From Candidatus Babelota bacterium (GTDB lineage Bacteria; Babelota; Babeliae; Babelales; Babelaceae), in NCBI GenBank assembly GCA_023379005.1, contig JAMCTG010000004.1:62001-126000 (forward strand): a DNA stretch of 64,000 nt, written 5' to 3'. Positions within the stretch are counted from its first letter, which is position 1; each line of letters opens with the position of its first letter. A program made the translations under genes and the position numbers. The notes below the pieces were generated by a model. That model had not been told where the DNA came from and did not search any database. It was given only the letters and a program-made list of their open reading frames with translations. Of the stretch, positions 1 to 8,620 are shown piece after piece.

Positions 1-715
1 TTTTTCCATCTTTTCCTAAAATTAAAGGCAAGTGAGCAAATTCAGGAATTTCATATCCGCAAGCTTGATATAATAAAATTTGTTTTGGAGTATTAGATAA
101 ATGTTCTTCGCCACGAATTACATGAGAAATTTTCATAAAAGCATCATCAACAATAACTACAAAGTTATACATTGGCATGCCATCAGAACGCAAAATAATA
201 AAATCATCAAACTGATCTGTATCGAAAGAAACTGAACCGCGAATTAAATCGTCAAATGAAATTGTTATAGATTTTTCAGGTAATTTAAATCTAACAACAA
301 ATGGCTTGTCGACATTTTCAGGATAATTTTTATTCCTGCAAAGACCATCGTATTTTACATATCCTTCTTGTGCAGCACTTGCTCCAAGTCTTTTTGTTAA
401 TTCTTCTTGAGTACAAATGCATCTATATGCTTTGCCCTCATCCAATAATTTTTTTGCTACTCGTTTATGTTCTTCTATTCTTGTGGATTGAATAACAATA
501 GGTTCATCGCTATGCAGAGATGCCCAGCCAAGTGAATTTAAAATTGATTCAAGATATTCAGGTTTTGATCTCTCTAAATCTGTATCTTCAACACGAATTA
601 AAAATTTTCCATCATTGTGCTTGGCAAAAAGCCAATTAAAAAGAGCTGTTCGAAGGCCCCCAATATGCAAATGTCCGGTAGGAGAAGGAGCAAATCTGAC
701 TCTGATTTTATTCAT
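1..715 (-). CDS. gltX: Glutamyl-tRNA synthetase, N-terminal part (cut by window edge)
   Basis: Charges tRNA-Glu (in many bacteria also tRNA-Gln) with glutamate in the cytoplasm. The reverse strand from the ATG at 715 reads MNKIRVRFAPSPTGHLHIGG, the class I synthetase signature with an HIGH-type motif at about residues 15-19. The visible frame runs without a stop to base 1, giving about 238 residues. It ends at LPLILGKDGK, just before where the KMSKS motif should come. It lies 3 bp after the TPR gene upstream and is probably co-transcribed with it. The call is near certain from the motif and the flanking conserved VEDTDLERS segment. Only the C-terminal anticodon-binding half is missing, because of the window boundary. 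Confidence 0.97.
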   Translation of the reverse strand, partial: MNKIRVRFAPSPTGHLHIGGLRTALFNWLFAKHNDGKFLIRVEDTDLERSKPEYLESILNSLGWASLHSDEPIVIQSTRIEEHKRVAKKLLDEGKAYRCICTQEELTKRLGASAAQEGYVKYDGLCRNKNYPENVDKPFVVRFKLPEKSITISFDDLIRGSVSFDTDQFDDFIILRSDGMPMYNFVVIVDDAFMKISHVIRGEEHLSNTPKQILLYQACGYEIPEFAHLPLILGKDGK

Positions 716-718
716 TAA

Positions 719-1360
719 TTAACTCAAAAATTCTAATTTTGAATGTGCAGCATTTGCCCAGACTGAATCTTTTGACGCAATTTGCATCATTTTTTGCCAA
801 CTATTTTTAGCTTCATTAATTTGACCGTTTACAAATGCATTATTGCCTAAATAGTACAATGACATATCTTTGTAAGGATTCGCATTTTCCTGTGCTAAAT
901 TTTCTAATGTAAGTTTTCCTTGATGCGCAATATCTTTATCTTTTGAATCCATCTGCATTAATGATAATTTAATTTTGTATAAATAATAAATTGGCGAATT
1001 GGATGATAAATTTTTAACAGCGTCTTGCATTAATTGCAGTGCTCTTTTTTCATCACCTTGTCTTAAAACAGCATCAGATTCATATGTAAGAAAATATGGC
1101 ACTAAATGTGATTTTGAATATTTTTGGTGCGCAACTTCAAATGCATGTTCAACATCTTTCCACGTGCTCAAATTATCTCCTTGCAATGCCTGATTATATT
1201 CTTGCATTGCTTGCGCAAATAAATTGTGTGCACCTTCTTCATAACTTTTTGAGTATAATTTATATCCAAACCACGCACCAACGATTGCTAATGCTAAGAT
1301 CGCTAAAATTATAGTATTTCTAACTTCTTTATTTTGAACCAATTCTTGCAAATTCATCAT
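719..1360 (-). CDS. Membrane-anchored tetratricopeptide protein, YfgM-like
   Basis: 213 residues. A short cytoplasmic N-terminus is followed by one membrane segment at about residues 17-34 (TIILAILALAIVGAWFGY) and then a periplasmic all-helical region with TPR-like repeats. This layout matches the YfgM family, a chaperone-like partner of the SecYEG translocon, but similarity is recognised from architecture rather than long identity. A GGGAAG ribosome-binding site lies 4 nt before the first of two adjacent ATGs. It sits between rpmF and gltX on the same strand. An unrelated TPR protein with the same topology cannot be excluded. Confidence 0.65.
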   Translation of the reverse strand: MMNLQELVQNKEVRNTIILAILALAIVGAWFGYKLYSKSYEEGAHNLFAQAMQEYNQALQGDNLSTWKDVEHAFEVAHQKYSKSHLVPYFLTYESDAVLRQGDEKRALQLMQDAVKNLSSNSPIYYLYKIKLSLMQMDSKDKDIAHQGKLTLENLAQENANPYKDMSLYYLGNNAFVNGQINEAKNSWQKMMQIASKDSVWANAAHSKLEFLS

Positions 1361-1398
1361 TCAACTTCCCGATTAAATTTTTTTTGTTTTTATAGACA

Positions 1399-1437
1399 AA
1401 CAACGGATTAACCAAGCTTCATGGCTCATCCGTTGTT
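1399..1437 (-). terminator. Hairpin downstream of rpmF
   Basis: A 10-bp perfect stem (AACAACGGAT with ATCCGTTGTT) encloses a 19-nt loop. On the minus strand it is followed by TTTGTCTA, a weak U-rich tail. It lies directly after the rpmF stop and before the YfgM-like gene, so it probably ends or attenuates the rpmF transcript. Confidence 0.5.
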
Positions 1438-1453
1438 AAAAATTAATTAAAAA

Positions 1454-1732
1454 TTACTTGTTTTCTGCAGTTTGTTTTTGCTCTTGTTGTGCATATTTTG
1501 CTTGAAGTTTTTGAGCAACTGCTTGGCGCTCTTGGCCTCTTTTTGCAGATCTTTCTTTTTTTGTAACCATAATTTTTTTGCCTTTATAATGGCCACAATT
1601 CATACATACTGTATGTGGATTGATTGGTTCTTGGCAATGAGAACATGCAGTAAAAATTTGAGGTTTAATACCCTTATTGGCCGATCTTTGATCTCTACGA
1701 CGCTTGGACGTCTTTCTTTTAGGTACTGGCAT
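1454..1732 (-). CDS. rpmF: 50S ribosomal protein L32 with long C-terminal tail
   Basis: Component of the large ribosomal subunit. The N-terminus MPVPKRKTSKRRRDQRSA and a zinc-ribbon CxxC...CxxC pattern (CSHC near residue 31, CMNC near residue 44) identify L32. The usual protein is about 57-65 residues. This one is 92, the extra part being a Lys/Gln-rich helix-like C-terminus (KLQAKYAQQEQKQ). A good -35/-10 promoter lies upstream at 1782-1810. Many bacteria pair rpmF with plsX or fabH, which are absent here. Confidence 0.95.
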   Translation of the reverse strand: MPVPKRKTSKRRRDQRSANKGIKPQIFTACSHCQEPINPHTVCMNCGHYKGKKIMVTKKERSAKRGQERQAVAQKLQAKYAQQEQKQTAENK

Positions 1733-1781
1733 ACTAATAATTCCTGTTGATCAATAATTAATAAACAATATTTTATTGATA

Positions 1782-1810
1782 ATTATATAACATATTCAAA
1801 AAAAGGGCAA
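1782..1810 (-). promoter_or_regulatory. Sigma-70-type promoter of rpmF
   Basis: On the minus strand TTGCCC (1805-1810) and TATAAT (1782-1787) are separated by exactly 17 bp. They lie about 50 bp upstream of the rpmF start. Seen in sequence only; the start of transcription is inferred. Confidence 0.6.
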
Positions 1811-1869
1811 AATTTATCTATTTAAATATGCAAGCTAGAATTATTAATATTTCTATTTGTCAACAGATA

Positions 1870-2979
1870 TTATATTGCCTGCCACAAACCTGCAAAGTTT
1901 TGCTCAATTTTGCCATCCATCTGCATTTGAAAAAGTGTATTTTGCAAGTTACTCACATCAATTTGTGCAACATCTAAAATTTCATCAAATGAAACAGCCT
2001 TCCTGCATAACTTTATTATTTTATGTTCTAAAGAATCTTCATCTATAATACTAGTTTGTTCAGCTTTTTGATCCTGCAATTTGGTTTCTTTTTGTGGCAA
2101 AATCCCAAACGCATAAAGAATATCTTGGGTACTTGAAACCAATGTAGCTCCTTGAGAAATAAGCCAATGACATCCGGAACTTAATTCATCGTCAATATGC
2201 CCAGGCACAGCAAAAACTTCTCGAGCTTGGTCCAATGCAAATTTTGCAGTTATTAACGCACCACTTTTTATATTTGCCTGTACCACAACACAGCCATGAC
2301 TAAGCCCTGCAATAATTCTATTTCGCGCAGGAAAATTTTCGGGAAATGCTCCAGCATTCAAAGGAAATGAACTAACTATCGATCCGCCATCTTGAACAAT
2401 ATTTTCAAATAATTTTTTATTAGAACTTGGATAAGGTTGAAGTAGACCAGAACCAAGAACAGCAACAGTTTTTCCATTCGCTGCCAATGTTGCAGAATGT
2501 GCCATTGTGTCCAAACCAATTGCACCGCCACTTACAATTGTAAAATCATTTTTTACAAGATCAGGAACAATTTGATTTACAACTCTTTGGCCATAAAAAT
2601 TGGCTTTTCTAGCTCCAACAATTGCTATATTTTTTTTGAAAACTTCTAATGATTGGCCTTTAATATACAAAATAATTGGAGGATAATTGATGTGTCTTAA
2701 TAGCTCAGGATAAGTTTCATCGCAAATTGTTGAAACTTGAATATTATTTTTTTTTATTAATTCTAATTCTTGTTCCAAAATTTTTTTATCACAAAGCCCT
2801 TGTACAATTTTGCCTGCAATAAAGTCTGAACACTTAAAATACTCTTTTAAATCATTTGCATTCATTCTATACAACAAATGCAATTCTTGATTCTTACAAG
2901 CATTTAAAATCTTTAAAATAGTTGCAGGCCCAATATCTTCTATCAAATTAAGATGCAATAATATTTCTTGTATAACCAT
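1870..2979 (-). CDS. dprA: DNA processing protein DprA (Smf)
   Basis: Binds incoming single-stranded DNA during natural transformation and loads RecA. The Rossmann-like DprA core is clear: IVGARKANFYGQR, VSGGAIGLDTMAHSATL, VAVLGSGLLQPYP, NFPARNRIIAGLS and SGALITAKFALDQ, spanning roughly residues 115-290. An N-terminal helix-hairpin-helix-like part and a C-terminal winged-helix-like part flank it. I chose the ATG at 2979; an in-frame TTG at 2991 is the alternative start. The gene follows gyrA by under 30 bp and is probably co-transcribed. Together with the GspE/PilB-like ATPase in this window it hints at competence or pilus functions. Confidence 0.95.
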   Translation of the reverse strand: MVIQEILLHLNLIEDIGPATILKILNACKNQELHLLYRMNANDLKEYFKCSDFIAGKIVQGLCDKKILEQELELIKKNNIQVSTICDETYPELLRHINYPPIILYIKGQSLEVFKKNIAIVGARKANFYGQRVVNQIVPDLVKNDFTIVSGGAIGLDTMAHSATLAANGKTVAVLGSGLLQPYPSSNKKLFENIVQDGGSIVSSFPLNAGAFPENFPARNRIIAGLSHGCVVVQANIKSGALITAKFALDQAREVFAVPGHIDDELSSGCHWLISQGATLVSSTQDILYAFGILPQKETKLQDQKAEQTSIIDEDSLEHKIIKLCRKAVSFDEILDVAQIDVSNLQNTLFQMQMDGKIEQNFAGLWQAI

Positions 2980-3007
2980 CCATTTAATCAACTAATTTAA
3001 TAACAAA

Positions 3008-5491
3008 TTATTTAATAACGATTTCTTTTGCTTCGCTACCATTTTCTTGTGCACCATCAATTACAGCAATTGCCGCAAGTATTTGATTTTCTTCAAGTCT
3101 GAATAATCTAACACCTTGAGCTTGTCTGCCCATTGTTCGTACTTCTTTTGGAGATAATCTAATAATTTTGCCAACAGAATCTATTAGTAAGATGTGCGAA
3201 TTATCATCAACAACTGCAAGGCCAATTACTTTACCGTTACGGGCATTGGTAGGAATTGTTCTAACTCCATAACCGCCACGATGTGCAACTCGAAAATCAG
3301 TAATTCCTACGCGTTTTCCATAACCATGTTCTGTTGCAAATAAAATGTCTTTATCATCTTGTAAAATTTCCATGCCAACAACATAGTCACCTTTATGTAG
3401 ACGAATACCAATAACACCCGCTGCTTGTCTACCCATTGAGCGAACTTCAGTTTCTTTAAATCTAATTCCTGATCCTAATGCTGTTGCAATAACAATTGTA
3501 TCGTTACCTGTGCTTAATGCACAGAATACTAATGAATCTTCATCATGCAATGTAATTGCACGAATACCTGTTGCACGAATTTTTGCAAATTCATTTGCTT
3601 CAGTTCTCTTAATTGTACCTTGACGAGTTAACATCACGAGATATTTACCTTCAAGTTCTCTTCCACATAATAATTTGACAACTTTTTCATCAGGATTTAA
3701 TGGCAACAGGTTGACAATCGCCCTTCCTTTTGCAATTCGTGAACCTTCAGGTACCTGGAATACCTGCATACTGTAAACTCTGCCAAGATTTGTAAAGAAT
3801 AATAATTCATCATGATTTTTTGCTGCAAAAATATCTTGTAGATAATCATCAGATTCATCAAGTGAGGTCATTCCCATTTTGCCTTTTCCACCACGATGTT
3901 GAACTCCATAAACATTTAATGGAACTCGTTTAATGTATCCTTTATGTGTCAATGTAACTACAACTTCTTCATCTGGAATTAAATCTGCTTCACTTAGAAT
4001 ATCAATCGCTCCTTCAATCTTTGTTCTTCGAGAATCGCCATATTCTTCTTTCAGATATTCTAATTCTTTAATAATTTCTTCATGCAATAAAGTTTTTTCC
4101 GCCAATATTGCTCTAAATTTTATAATTAATTCTTTGATTTCTTTCATTTCTTGATGAATTTTTTCTTGCTCAAGACCAGTTAATCTTTGCAAACGCATTT
4201 CTAAAATTGCCTTACTTTGTTCGGCACTCAAAGAATATTTTTTATCTAATTTTTCAATAGCTTCATCAGCAGATTTACTAGCTTTAATTAATGCAACAAT
4301 GTCATCAATGTTTTGCAATGCAATTATAAAACCATCTAAAAGATGCTCTCTTGCTTGCGCTTTATTTAAATCATAACGTGTACGTTTTGTAACAACATCT
4401 TGTCTATGATTTAAAAATTCTTGAATTAAACTTCTTAAATCAAAAATCATTGGACGATTATCTAAAAGTCCAAGCATTAAAAAATTAATTGATGATTGTA
4501 ATGCAGTAAATTTATAAAGTTGATTTAAAATAACTTGTGGCATTTCGCCTCTTTTTACATCAATTACAAGCCTCATACCTTGACGATCAGACTCATCACG
4601 AATATTGGTGATACCTTCGATAACTTTATTTTTAACAAGATCAGCAATTTTAATCGCAAGTTCAGCTTTATTAACTTGATAAGGAAGCTCAGTAATAATT
4701 ATTGAAGAGCCTTTTGATGTTTCTTCAATATTTACAACACCTCTTAAAATTAAATTTCCACGACCTGTTTTATATGCTTTTACAATCCCTGCTCTGCCGC
4801 AAATTATTCCACCTGTCGGAAAATCTGGAGCTGGAATTATTTGAAATAATTCTTCGTCAGTAATATTTTCATTTTTTAATAAGGCAAGACATCCATCAAC
4901 AACTTCTTTTAAATTATGTGGAGGAATGGATGTTGCCATACCCACTGCAATACCAGATGTTCCATTTACAAGTAAATTAGGCAATCTGCTTGGCAAAACT
5001 GTAGGTTCAGTCGTAGATTCATCAAAGTTTGGAACAAATCTTACTGTTTCTTTATCGAGATCGGCTAAAATTTCTTGGCTAATTTTTGCCATTTTGACTT
5101 CTGTATAACGCATAGCAGCTGCATTATCACCATCGACAGATCCCCAGTTACCCTGGCCGTCTAATAATGGATATCTTTTGGAAAAATTTTGGACCATACC
5201 AACTACAGTATTATAAACTGCTTGGTCACCATGTGGATGGTACTTACCTAATACGTCACCAACTACGCGCACAGATTTGTGATAAGGTCTATTATAATGG
5301 AAACCAGATTGATGCATGCTATATAGCACACGTCTATGCACTGGCTTTAATCCGTCTCGAATATCTGGAATTGCACGACTTACGACAACAGACATAGCAT
5401 AATCTAAAAAGGAAGTTTTAAGTTCCTCTTCAATTAACATAGGTTTTACGCCAGCTTTTAAAAGCTTGTCGTTTTGATTTGCAGATTCCAT
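3008..5491 (-). CDS. gyrA: DNA gyrase subunit A
   Basis: Breaks and rejoins DNA in the A2B2 gyrase that introduces negative supercoils. The 827-residue length is normal. The N-terminal part carries [12 protein letters not shown], the breakage-reunion Tyr in [11 protein letters not shown] (near residue 129) and [18 protein letters not shown]. The C-terminal beta-pinwheel has a GyrA box (QHRGGKG) and repeated GRQAxGV/I blades, which favours GyrA over ParC. The ATG follows an AAAGAAAGG ribosome-binding site and a strong promoter at 5527-5555. gyrB is not in the window. Confidence 0.98.
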   Translation of the reverse strand: MESANQNDKLLKAGVKPMLIEEELKTSFLDYAMSVVVSRAIPDIRDGLKPVHRRVLYSMHQSGFHYNRPYHKSVRVVGDVLGKYHPHGDQAVYNTVVGMVQNFSKRYPLLDGQGNWGSVDGDNAAAMRYTEVKMAKISQEILADLDKETVRFVPNFDESTTEPTVLPSRLPNLLVNGTSGIAVGMATSIPPHNLKEVVDGCLALLKNENITDEELFQIIPAPDFPTGGIICGRAGIVKAYKTGRGNLILRGVVNIEETSKGSSIIITELPYQVNKAELAIKIADLVKNKVIEGITNIRDESDRQGMRLVIDVKRGEMPQVILNQLYKFTALQSSINFLMLGLLDNRPMIFDLRSLIQEFLNHRQDVVTKRTRYDLNKAQAREHLLDGFIIALQNIDDIVALIKASKSADEAIEKLDKKYSLSAEQSKAILEMRLQRLTGLEQEKIHQEMKEIKELIIKFRAILAEKTLLHEEIIKELEYLKEEYGDSRRTKIEGAIDILSEADLIPDEEVVVTLTHKGYIKRVPLNVYGVQHRGGKGKMGMTSLDESDDYLQDIFAAKNHDELLFFTNLGRVYSMQVFQVPEGSRIAKGRAIVNLLPLNPDEKVVKLLCGRELEGKYLVMLTRQGTIKRTEANEFAKIRATGIRAITLHDEDSLVFCALSTGNDTIVIATALGSGIRFKETEVRSMGRQAAGVIGIRLHKGDYVVGMEILQDDKDILFATEHGYGKRVGITDFRVAHRGGYGVRTIPTNARNGKVIGLAVVDDNSHILLIDSVGKIIRLSPKEVRTMGRQAQGVRLFRLEENQILAAIAVIDGAQENGSEAKEIVIK

Positions 5492-5526
5492 TAAATAAAC
5501 CTTTCTTTAAAATTTTAGCCAAAATA

Positions 5527-5555
5527 ATTATAACATTTTTTTGCAATTTGGCCAA
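5527..5555 (-). promoter_or_regulatory. Sigma-70-type promoter of gyrA
   Basis: Minus-strand TTGGCC (5550-5555) and TATAAT (5527-5532) with 17-bp spacing, 36 bp upstream of the gyrA start codon. Confidence 0.6.
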
Positions 5556-5638
5556 GTCGAAAACGTTCAGAAAATCACTTTAAACTTATAACTTTTTTGA
5601 TTTTAAAAATTCAAGAGAAAAGGTGGGAAAAGAAGATT

Positions 5639-5654
5639 GGCCTGCCAGTCAGGC
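5639..5654. repeat. GGCCTGCC-type repeat 3' of tRNA-Phe
   Basis: The 16-mer GGCCTGCCAGTCAGGC folds as GCCTG/CAGGC. Close relatives (GGCCTGCCAGGC) occur at 15839 and 54404, in each case just 3' of a tRNA gene on the minus strand. See findings. Confidence 0.6.
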
Positions 5655-5661
5655 AACTATG

Positions 5662-5691
5662 CTGTAACAATCGATACTACGATTGTTACAG
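5662..5691 (-). other. Perfect 12-bp hairpin abutting tRNA-Phe 3' end
   Basis: CTGTAACAATCG, a 6-nt loop and CGATTGTTACAG form a perfect stem that begins on the base after the tRNA CCA end. No T-run follows on the minus strand, so it is more likely a processing or stalling hairpin than a classical terminator. Confidence 0.5.
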
Positions 5692-5766
5692 TGGTGCCGC
5701 GAGATGGAATCGAACCACCGACACGAAGCTCTTCAGGCTTCTGCTCTACCACTGAGCTACCGCGGC
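5692..5766 (-). tRNA. tRNA-Phe (GAA)
   Basis: 75 nt on the minus strand with acceptor GCCGCGG paired to TCGCGGC, D-arm GCTC..GAGC, anticodon stem GAAGC/GCTTC with loop CTGAAGA (anticodon GAA) and T-loop TTCGATT. The CCA end is encoded at 5692-5694. Confidence 0.97.
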
Positions 5767-5841
5767 GCATTAATTTTATTCAAGAAAAAGATACATATAT
5801 ATTAATTTGCTTTGGATTTTTGTCAATAAAAAGTGTTGTTT

Positions 5842-6366
5842 TTAATCTCTTTTAAACCTACCAATAAGTTCGGCCTGTGCCAATACGTGACCTTTCATTG
5901 CTTCTAGAACTTGTTCTTTTGTAGGATCTGCAGCCATTTTAAGATCTGTATCAAGCGCATATAATTTGAAAAAATATCTATGGAAACCGTTACCCTTAGG
6001 CGGGCATGGACCACCATATTTTATTGTGCCAAAATCGTTCATGCCTGGTTTTGCGCCAAATTTTTCTATCTCATGACCTTCAATTATCTCCTTTAGTGTT
6101 GCAGGAATATTGTAAACAACCCAATGAACCCATGTTTTTTTAGGAGCATCTGGATCATCGACAATTAATGCAAAACTTTTTGTATGCTTAGGTGCATTTT
6201 CCCAAACAAGATGTGGAGAAATATTTGCACCTGAGCATGTATATTTTTCAGGAATTTCCTGATTCGCCCCAAAACTGTTACTCTTTAGTATCATATTATC
6301 CTTATTGTATGTTTTAAAAAAAATAAATGATAAAATTATTGAAGAAAATAAAAACTTTCGCCTCAT
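5842..6366 (-). CDS. Raf-kinase-inhibitor-like PEBP family protein (YbhB/YbcL)
   Basis: Small PEBP-fold protein; in bacteria the physiological ligand is unsettled. Family signatures are present: IPEKYTCSGANISPHL, FALIVDDPDAP, WVHWVVYNIP and YGGPCPPKGNGFHRY. The long form starts with a secretion-signal-like stretch (MRRKFLFSSIILSFIFF), implying export as in YbcL. However, an internal ATG at 6294 has its own AAGGAT site 4 nt upstream and would give a cytoplasmic protein of about 150 residues as in YbhB. Either start is possible and both could be used. A dispersed repeat element follows on the upstream side. Confidence 0.9.
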   Translation of the reverse strand: MRRKFLFSSIILSFIFFKTYNKDNMILKSNSFGANQEIPEKYTCSGANISPHLVWENAPKHTKSFALIVDDPDAPKKTWVHWVVYNIPATLKEIIEGHEIEKFGAKPGMNDFGTIKYGGPCPPKGNGFHRYFFKLYALDTDLKMAADPTKEQVLEAMKGHVLAQAELIGRFKRD

Positions 6367-6387
6367 AAATCACCCATAAATTGCCAA

Positions 6388-6509
6388 CCCTACTTCGCTA
6401 ACCTGTTCTTCGTAGCTCAATGAGCGTAGTAGAAAAGCTTCCTACTACGCCAAGGCTTCGTAGGACATGTCGAAGGGTTTATCTTTGACTTATAAATGTC
6501 AATTCACCA
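6388..6509. repeat. Palindromic MITE-like element with flanking direct repeats
   Basis: A 122-bp segment rich in short palindromes (CTTCGTAGCTC, CCTACTACG, CTTCGTAGG). Its left part starts CCCTACTTCG and its right part carries CGAAGGGTTT, an imperfect terminal inverted repeat. It is flanked by 13-bp exact direct repeats, CATAAATTGCCAA, at 6375-6387 and 6510-6522, which look like a target duplication. The same inverted ends occur at 54275-54304, and the 14-mer at 6405-6418 reappears in reverse complement at 54361-54374. No coding capacity. Confidence 0.6.
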
Positions 6510-6586
6510 CATAAATTGCCAATCAAAAAATGCTTTGCTAGTCTTGATAATAAAATAGATGAGAAAATTATTTAAAAACAATATTT

Positions 6587-7621
6587 ATGACAAAATTAGA
6601 ACAAGAAATTTTAAATTTTGAAACGAATTTTTATAATGCATTAAAATCTGCACAAACAGAAGAAGATCTTGAACAATTAAGATTAACTTTTTTAAGCCGA
6701 AGCGGACAGCTTGCAAATTTAATGAGCATTCTAAAAGGTTTAAGCGATGAAGAAAAAAGAACGCTTGGACCAAAATTAAATAAATTAAAAGAAGCAGCTC
6801 AAAATGCATTTAATGAAAAATTTGAAAAATTAAAATTGGAAAAAATTAAACTCGAAGAAGAAAAAAAATCAAACTTCGATGTAACTGCATACAAACCTTT
6901 TGAAATTTTCGGCTCACTACATCCATATACAAAAACAATTGAGCACATCGAAAATATTTTAGTCACAATGGGTTTTGAAATTATTGATGGACCAGAAGTT
7001 GATTCCGATTATTATAATTTTGAAAGTTTAAATATTCCAAAAAATCACCCAGCCCGAGATATGCACGACACTTTTTGGCTTGATATTCCACATATGCTTT
7101 TACGAACACATACTTCTTCTGTTCAAGCACATGCAATGCAAGAAAAAAAATTGCCGTTAGCAGTTGGAATTCCTGGAAGAACTTATAGACACGAAGCTAC
7201 TGATGCATCTCATGATTTTATGTTCATGCAATGTGAAATCTTATTGATTGATAAAAATATTTCTCTTGCCAACTTATTTGCTACTGCAAAAACTTTTTTA
7301 CAGGCGCTATTTGAAAAAGGTGACCTTGAAATAAGAATAAGACCTGGATATTTCCCATTTGTTGAACCAGGAGTTGAAATAGATTGTACATGTCCATTTT
7401 GTACAGATGGATGTTCTGTGTGTAAAAAAACAAGATGGATAGAACTTTGTGGTGCGGGCTTAATTCACCCAAATGTTTTAATTTCTAGCAAGATAGATCC
7501 AAAAATTTATAGTGGCTTTGCAATGGGCTTCGGGCTTACAAGATTGGTCATGTTAAAATATGGAATTAATGATATACGTTTATTGCATAGTAATAAAATA
7601 GATTTTCTTTCGCAGTTTTAA
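6587..7621 (+). CDS. pheS: Phenylalanyl-tRNA synthetase alpha subunit
   Basis: Catalytic subunit of the alpha2-beta2 PheRS that charges tRNA-Phe. An N-terminal coiled-coil region (residues 1-90) precedes the class II core: GSLHPYTKTIEHIENIL, DYYNFESLNIPKNHPARDMHDTFW, LLRTHTSSVQAHAM (motif 1/2 region), YRHEATDASHDFMFMQ and GFAMGFGLTRLVMLKYGI (motif 3). A Cys-rich insertion (CTCPFCTDGCSVCKK, near residues 265-280) is a variant known in several lineages. It is 344 residues with a normal start. pheT does not follow; the next gene is galU after a repeat element, so the subunits are split in this genome. Confidence 0.97.
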   Translation: MTKLEQEILNFETNFYNALKSAQTEEDLEQLRLTFLSRSGQLANLMSILKGLSDEEKRTLGPKLNKLKEAAQNAFNEKFEKLKLEKIKLEEEKKSNFDVTAYKPFEIFGSLHPYTKTIEHIENILVTMGFEIIDGPEVDSDYYNFESLNIPKNHPARDMHDTFWLDIPHMLLRTHTSSVQAHAMQEKKLPLAVGIPGRTYRHEATDASHDFMFMQCEILLIDKNISLANLFATAKTFLQALFEKGDLEIRIRPGYFPFVEPGVEIDCTCPFCTDGCSVCKKTRWIELCGAGLIHPNVLISSKIDPKIYSGFAMGFGLTRLVMLKYGINDIRLLHSNKIDFLSQF

Positions 7622-7672
7622 TCCCTCGCTAAATCCGTCATTTTTTATAAATGACGGACACTCGGGATGATT
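7622..7672. repeat. Dispersed palindromic repeat between pheS and galU
   Basis: Reads CCCTCGCTAAATC, an inner CGTCATTTTTTATAAATGACG palindrome, then CACTCGGGATGATT. It matches the copy at 17909-17960 over its length (shared GTCATTTT...AAATGAC core and outer arms) and is related to 11213-11258. Confidence 0.65.
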
Positions 7673-7697
7673 TATAGAAAATAAAAGGAAAAAAGTA

Positions 7698-8570
7698 ATG
7701 AATATAAATAAAGTAATAATACCAGCCGCGGGCTTAGGTACCAGATTTTTGCCTTTTACAAAAGCTGTTCCTAAAGAACTTTTGCCTATCATGGAAAAAC
7801 CTGCAATTCAATTTATTATTGAAGAAGGTTTAAATTCAGAAATCTCCGATTTTCTTTTTATAACAAACCATTTCAAAAGTGCGATCGCTGATCATTTTGA
7901 AAATAATTTTATTTTGGATCACTTTATAAAAGATAAGAAAAAATTAAATTCTTTATTAAATTTGGAAAGAATTAGTAAATTAGCAAACTTTGCATACTTG
8001 CGCCAAGCTGAACCATTAGGGCTAGGGCATGCAATTTTACAAGCAAAAAATGTGATATCAAAAGAATATTTTGCAGTTGCACTTCCAGATGATCTTATAT
8101 TTGGCCAAAAAGCTGCTCTTGCTCAATTAATTTCCGTAGCTAAACAAGAAAAAGCAAGCGTAATTGCAGTACAAGAAGTACCTAATGAAAAAATATCATC
8201 TTATGGTGTTGTTGCAATAAAAAAACAAATAACACCAAATCTTTTTCAAGTTTCAAAACTTGTAGAAAAACCACAACCAAAAGATGCGCCATCTAATTTA
8301 GCAATAATTGGTAGATATATTTTGTCATCAAAAATTATGGATTCATTAGAAGAAATTTCAAGATTTTCAACATCTTCAGAATTACAGCTGACTGACGGCA
8401 TTGATCACATGCTAAAAAATGGAGAAAAAGTTTTTGCATATAAAATTCAAGGCACAAGACACGATGTCGGAAATCCACTAGGTTGGCTGAAGGCAGTTAT
8501 TGATTATGGTTTGCAAAATACTGAATATGAAGAAAATATTAGAGCTTATTTAGCAGAAATTAACCTGTAA
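7698..8570 (+). CDS. galU: UTP--glucose-1-phosphate uridylyltransferase
   Basis: Makes UDP-glucose from UTP and glucose-1-phosphate for sugar-nucleotide and envelope polysaccharide synthesis. The nucleotidyltransferase signature AAGLGTRFLPFTKAVPKELLP is at residues 10-30. GHAILQAK, FAVALPDDL and the VEKPQP substrate loop follow. The 290-residue length is typical. An AAAAGGAAAAAAG ribosome-binding site precedes the ATG. It stands alone after the repeat element and converges on the ankyrin genes. Confidence 0.96.
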   Translation: MNINKVIIPAAGLGTRFLPFTKAVPKELLPIMEKPAIQFIIEEGLNSEISDFLFITNHFKSAIADHFENNFILDHFIKDKKKLNSLLNLERISKLANFAYLRQAEPLGLGHAILQAKNVISKEYFAVALPDDLIFGQKAALAQLISVAKQEKASVIAVQEVPNEKISSYGVVAIKKQITPNLFQVSKLVEKPQPKDAPSNLAIIGRYILSSKIMDSLEEISRFSTSSELQLTDGIDHMLKNGEKVFAYKIQGTRHDVGNPLGWLKAVIDYGLQNTEYEENIRAYLAEINL

Positions 8571-8620
8571 CAATCTTTATTTCAAGGTAAAAATCAAGTT
8601 AAAGAAAAAGTTTATTAAAT

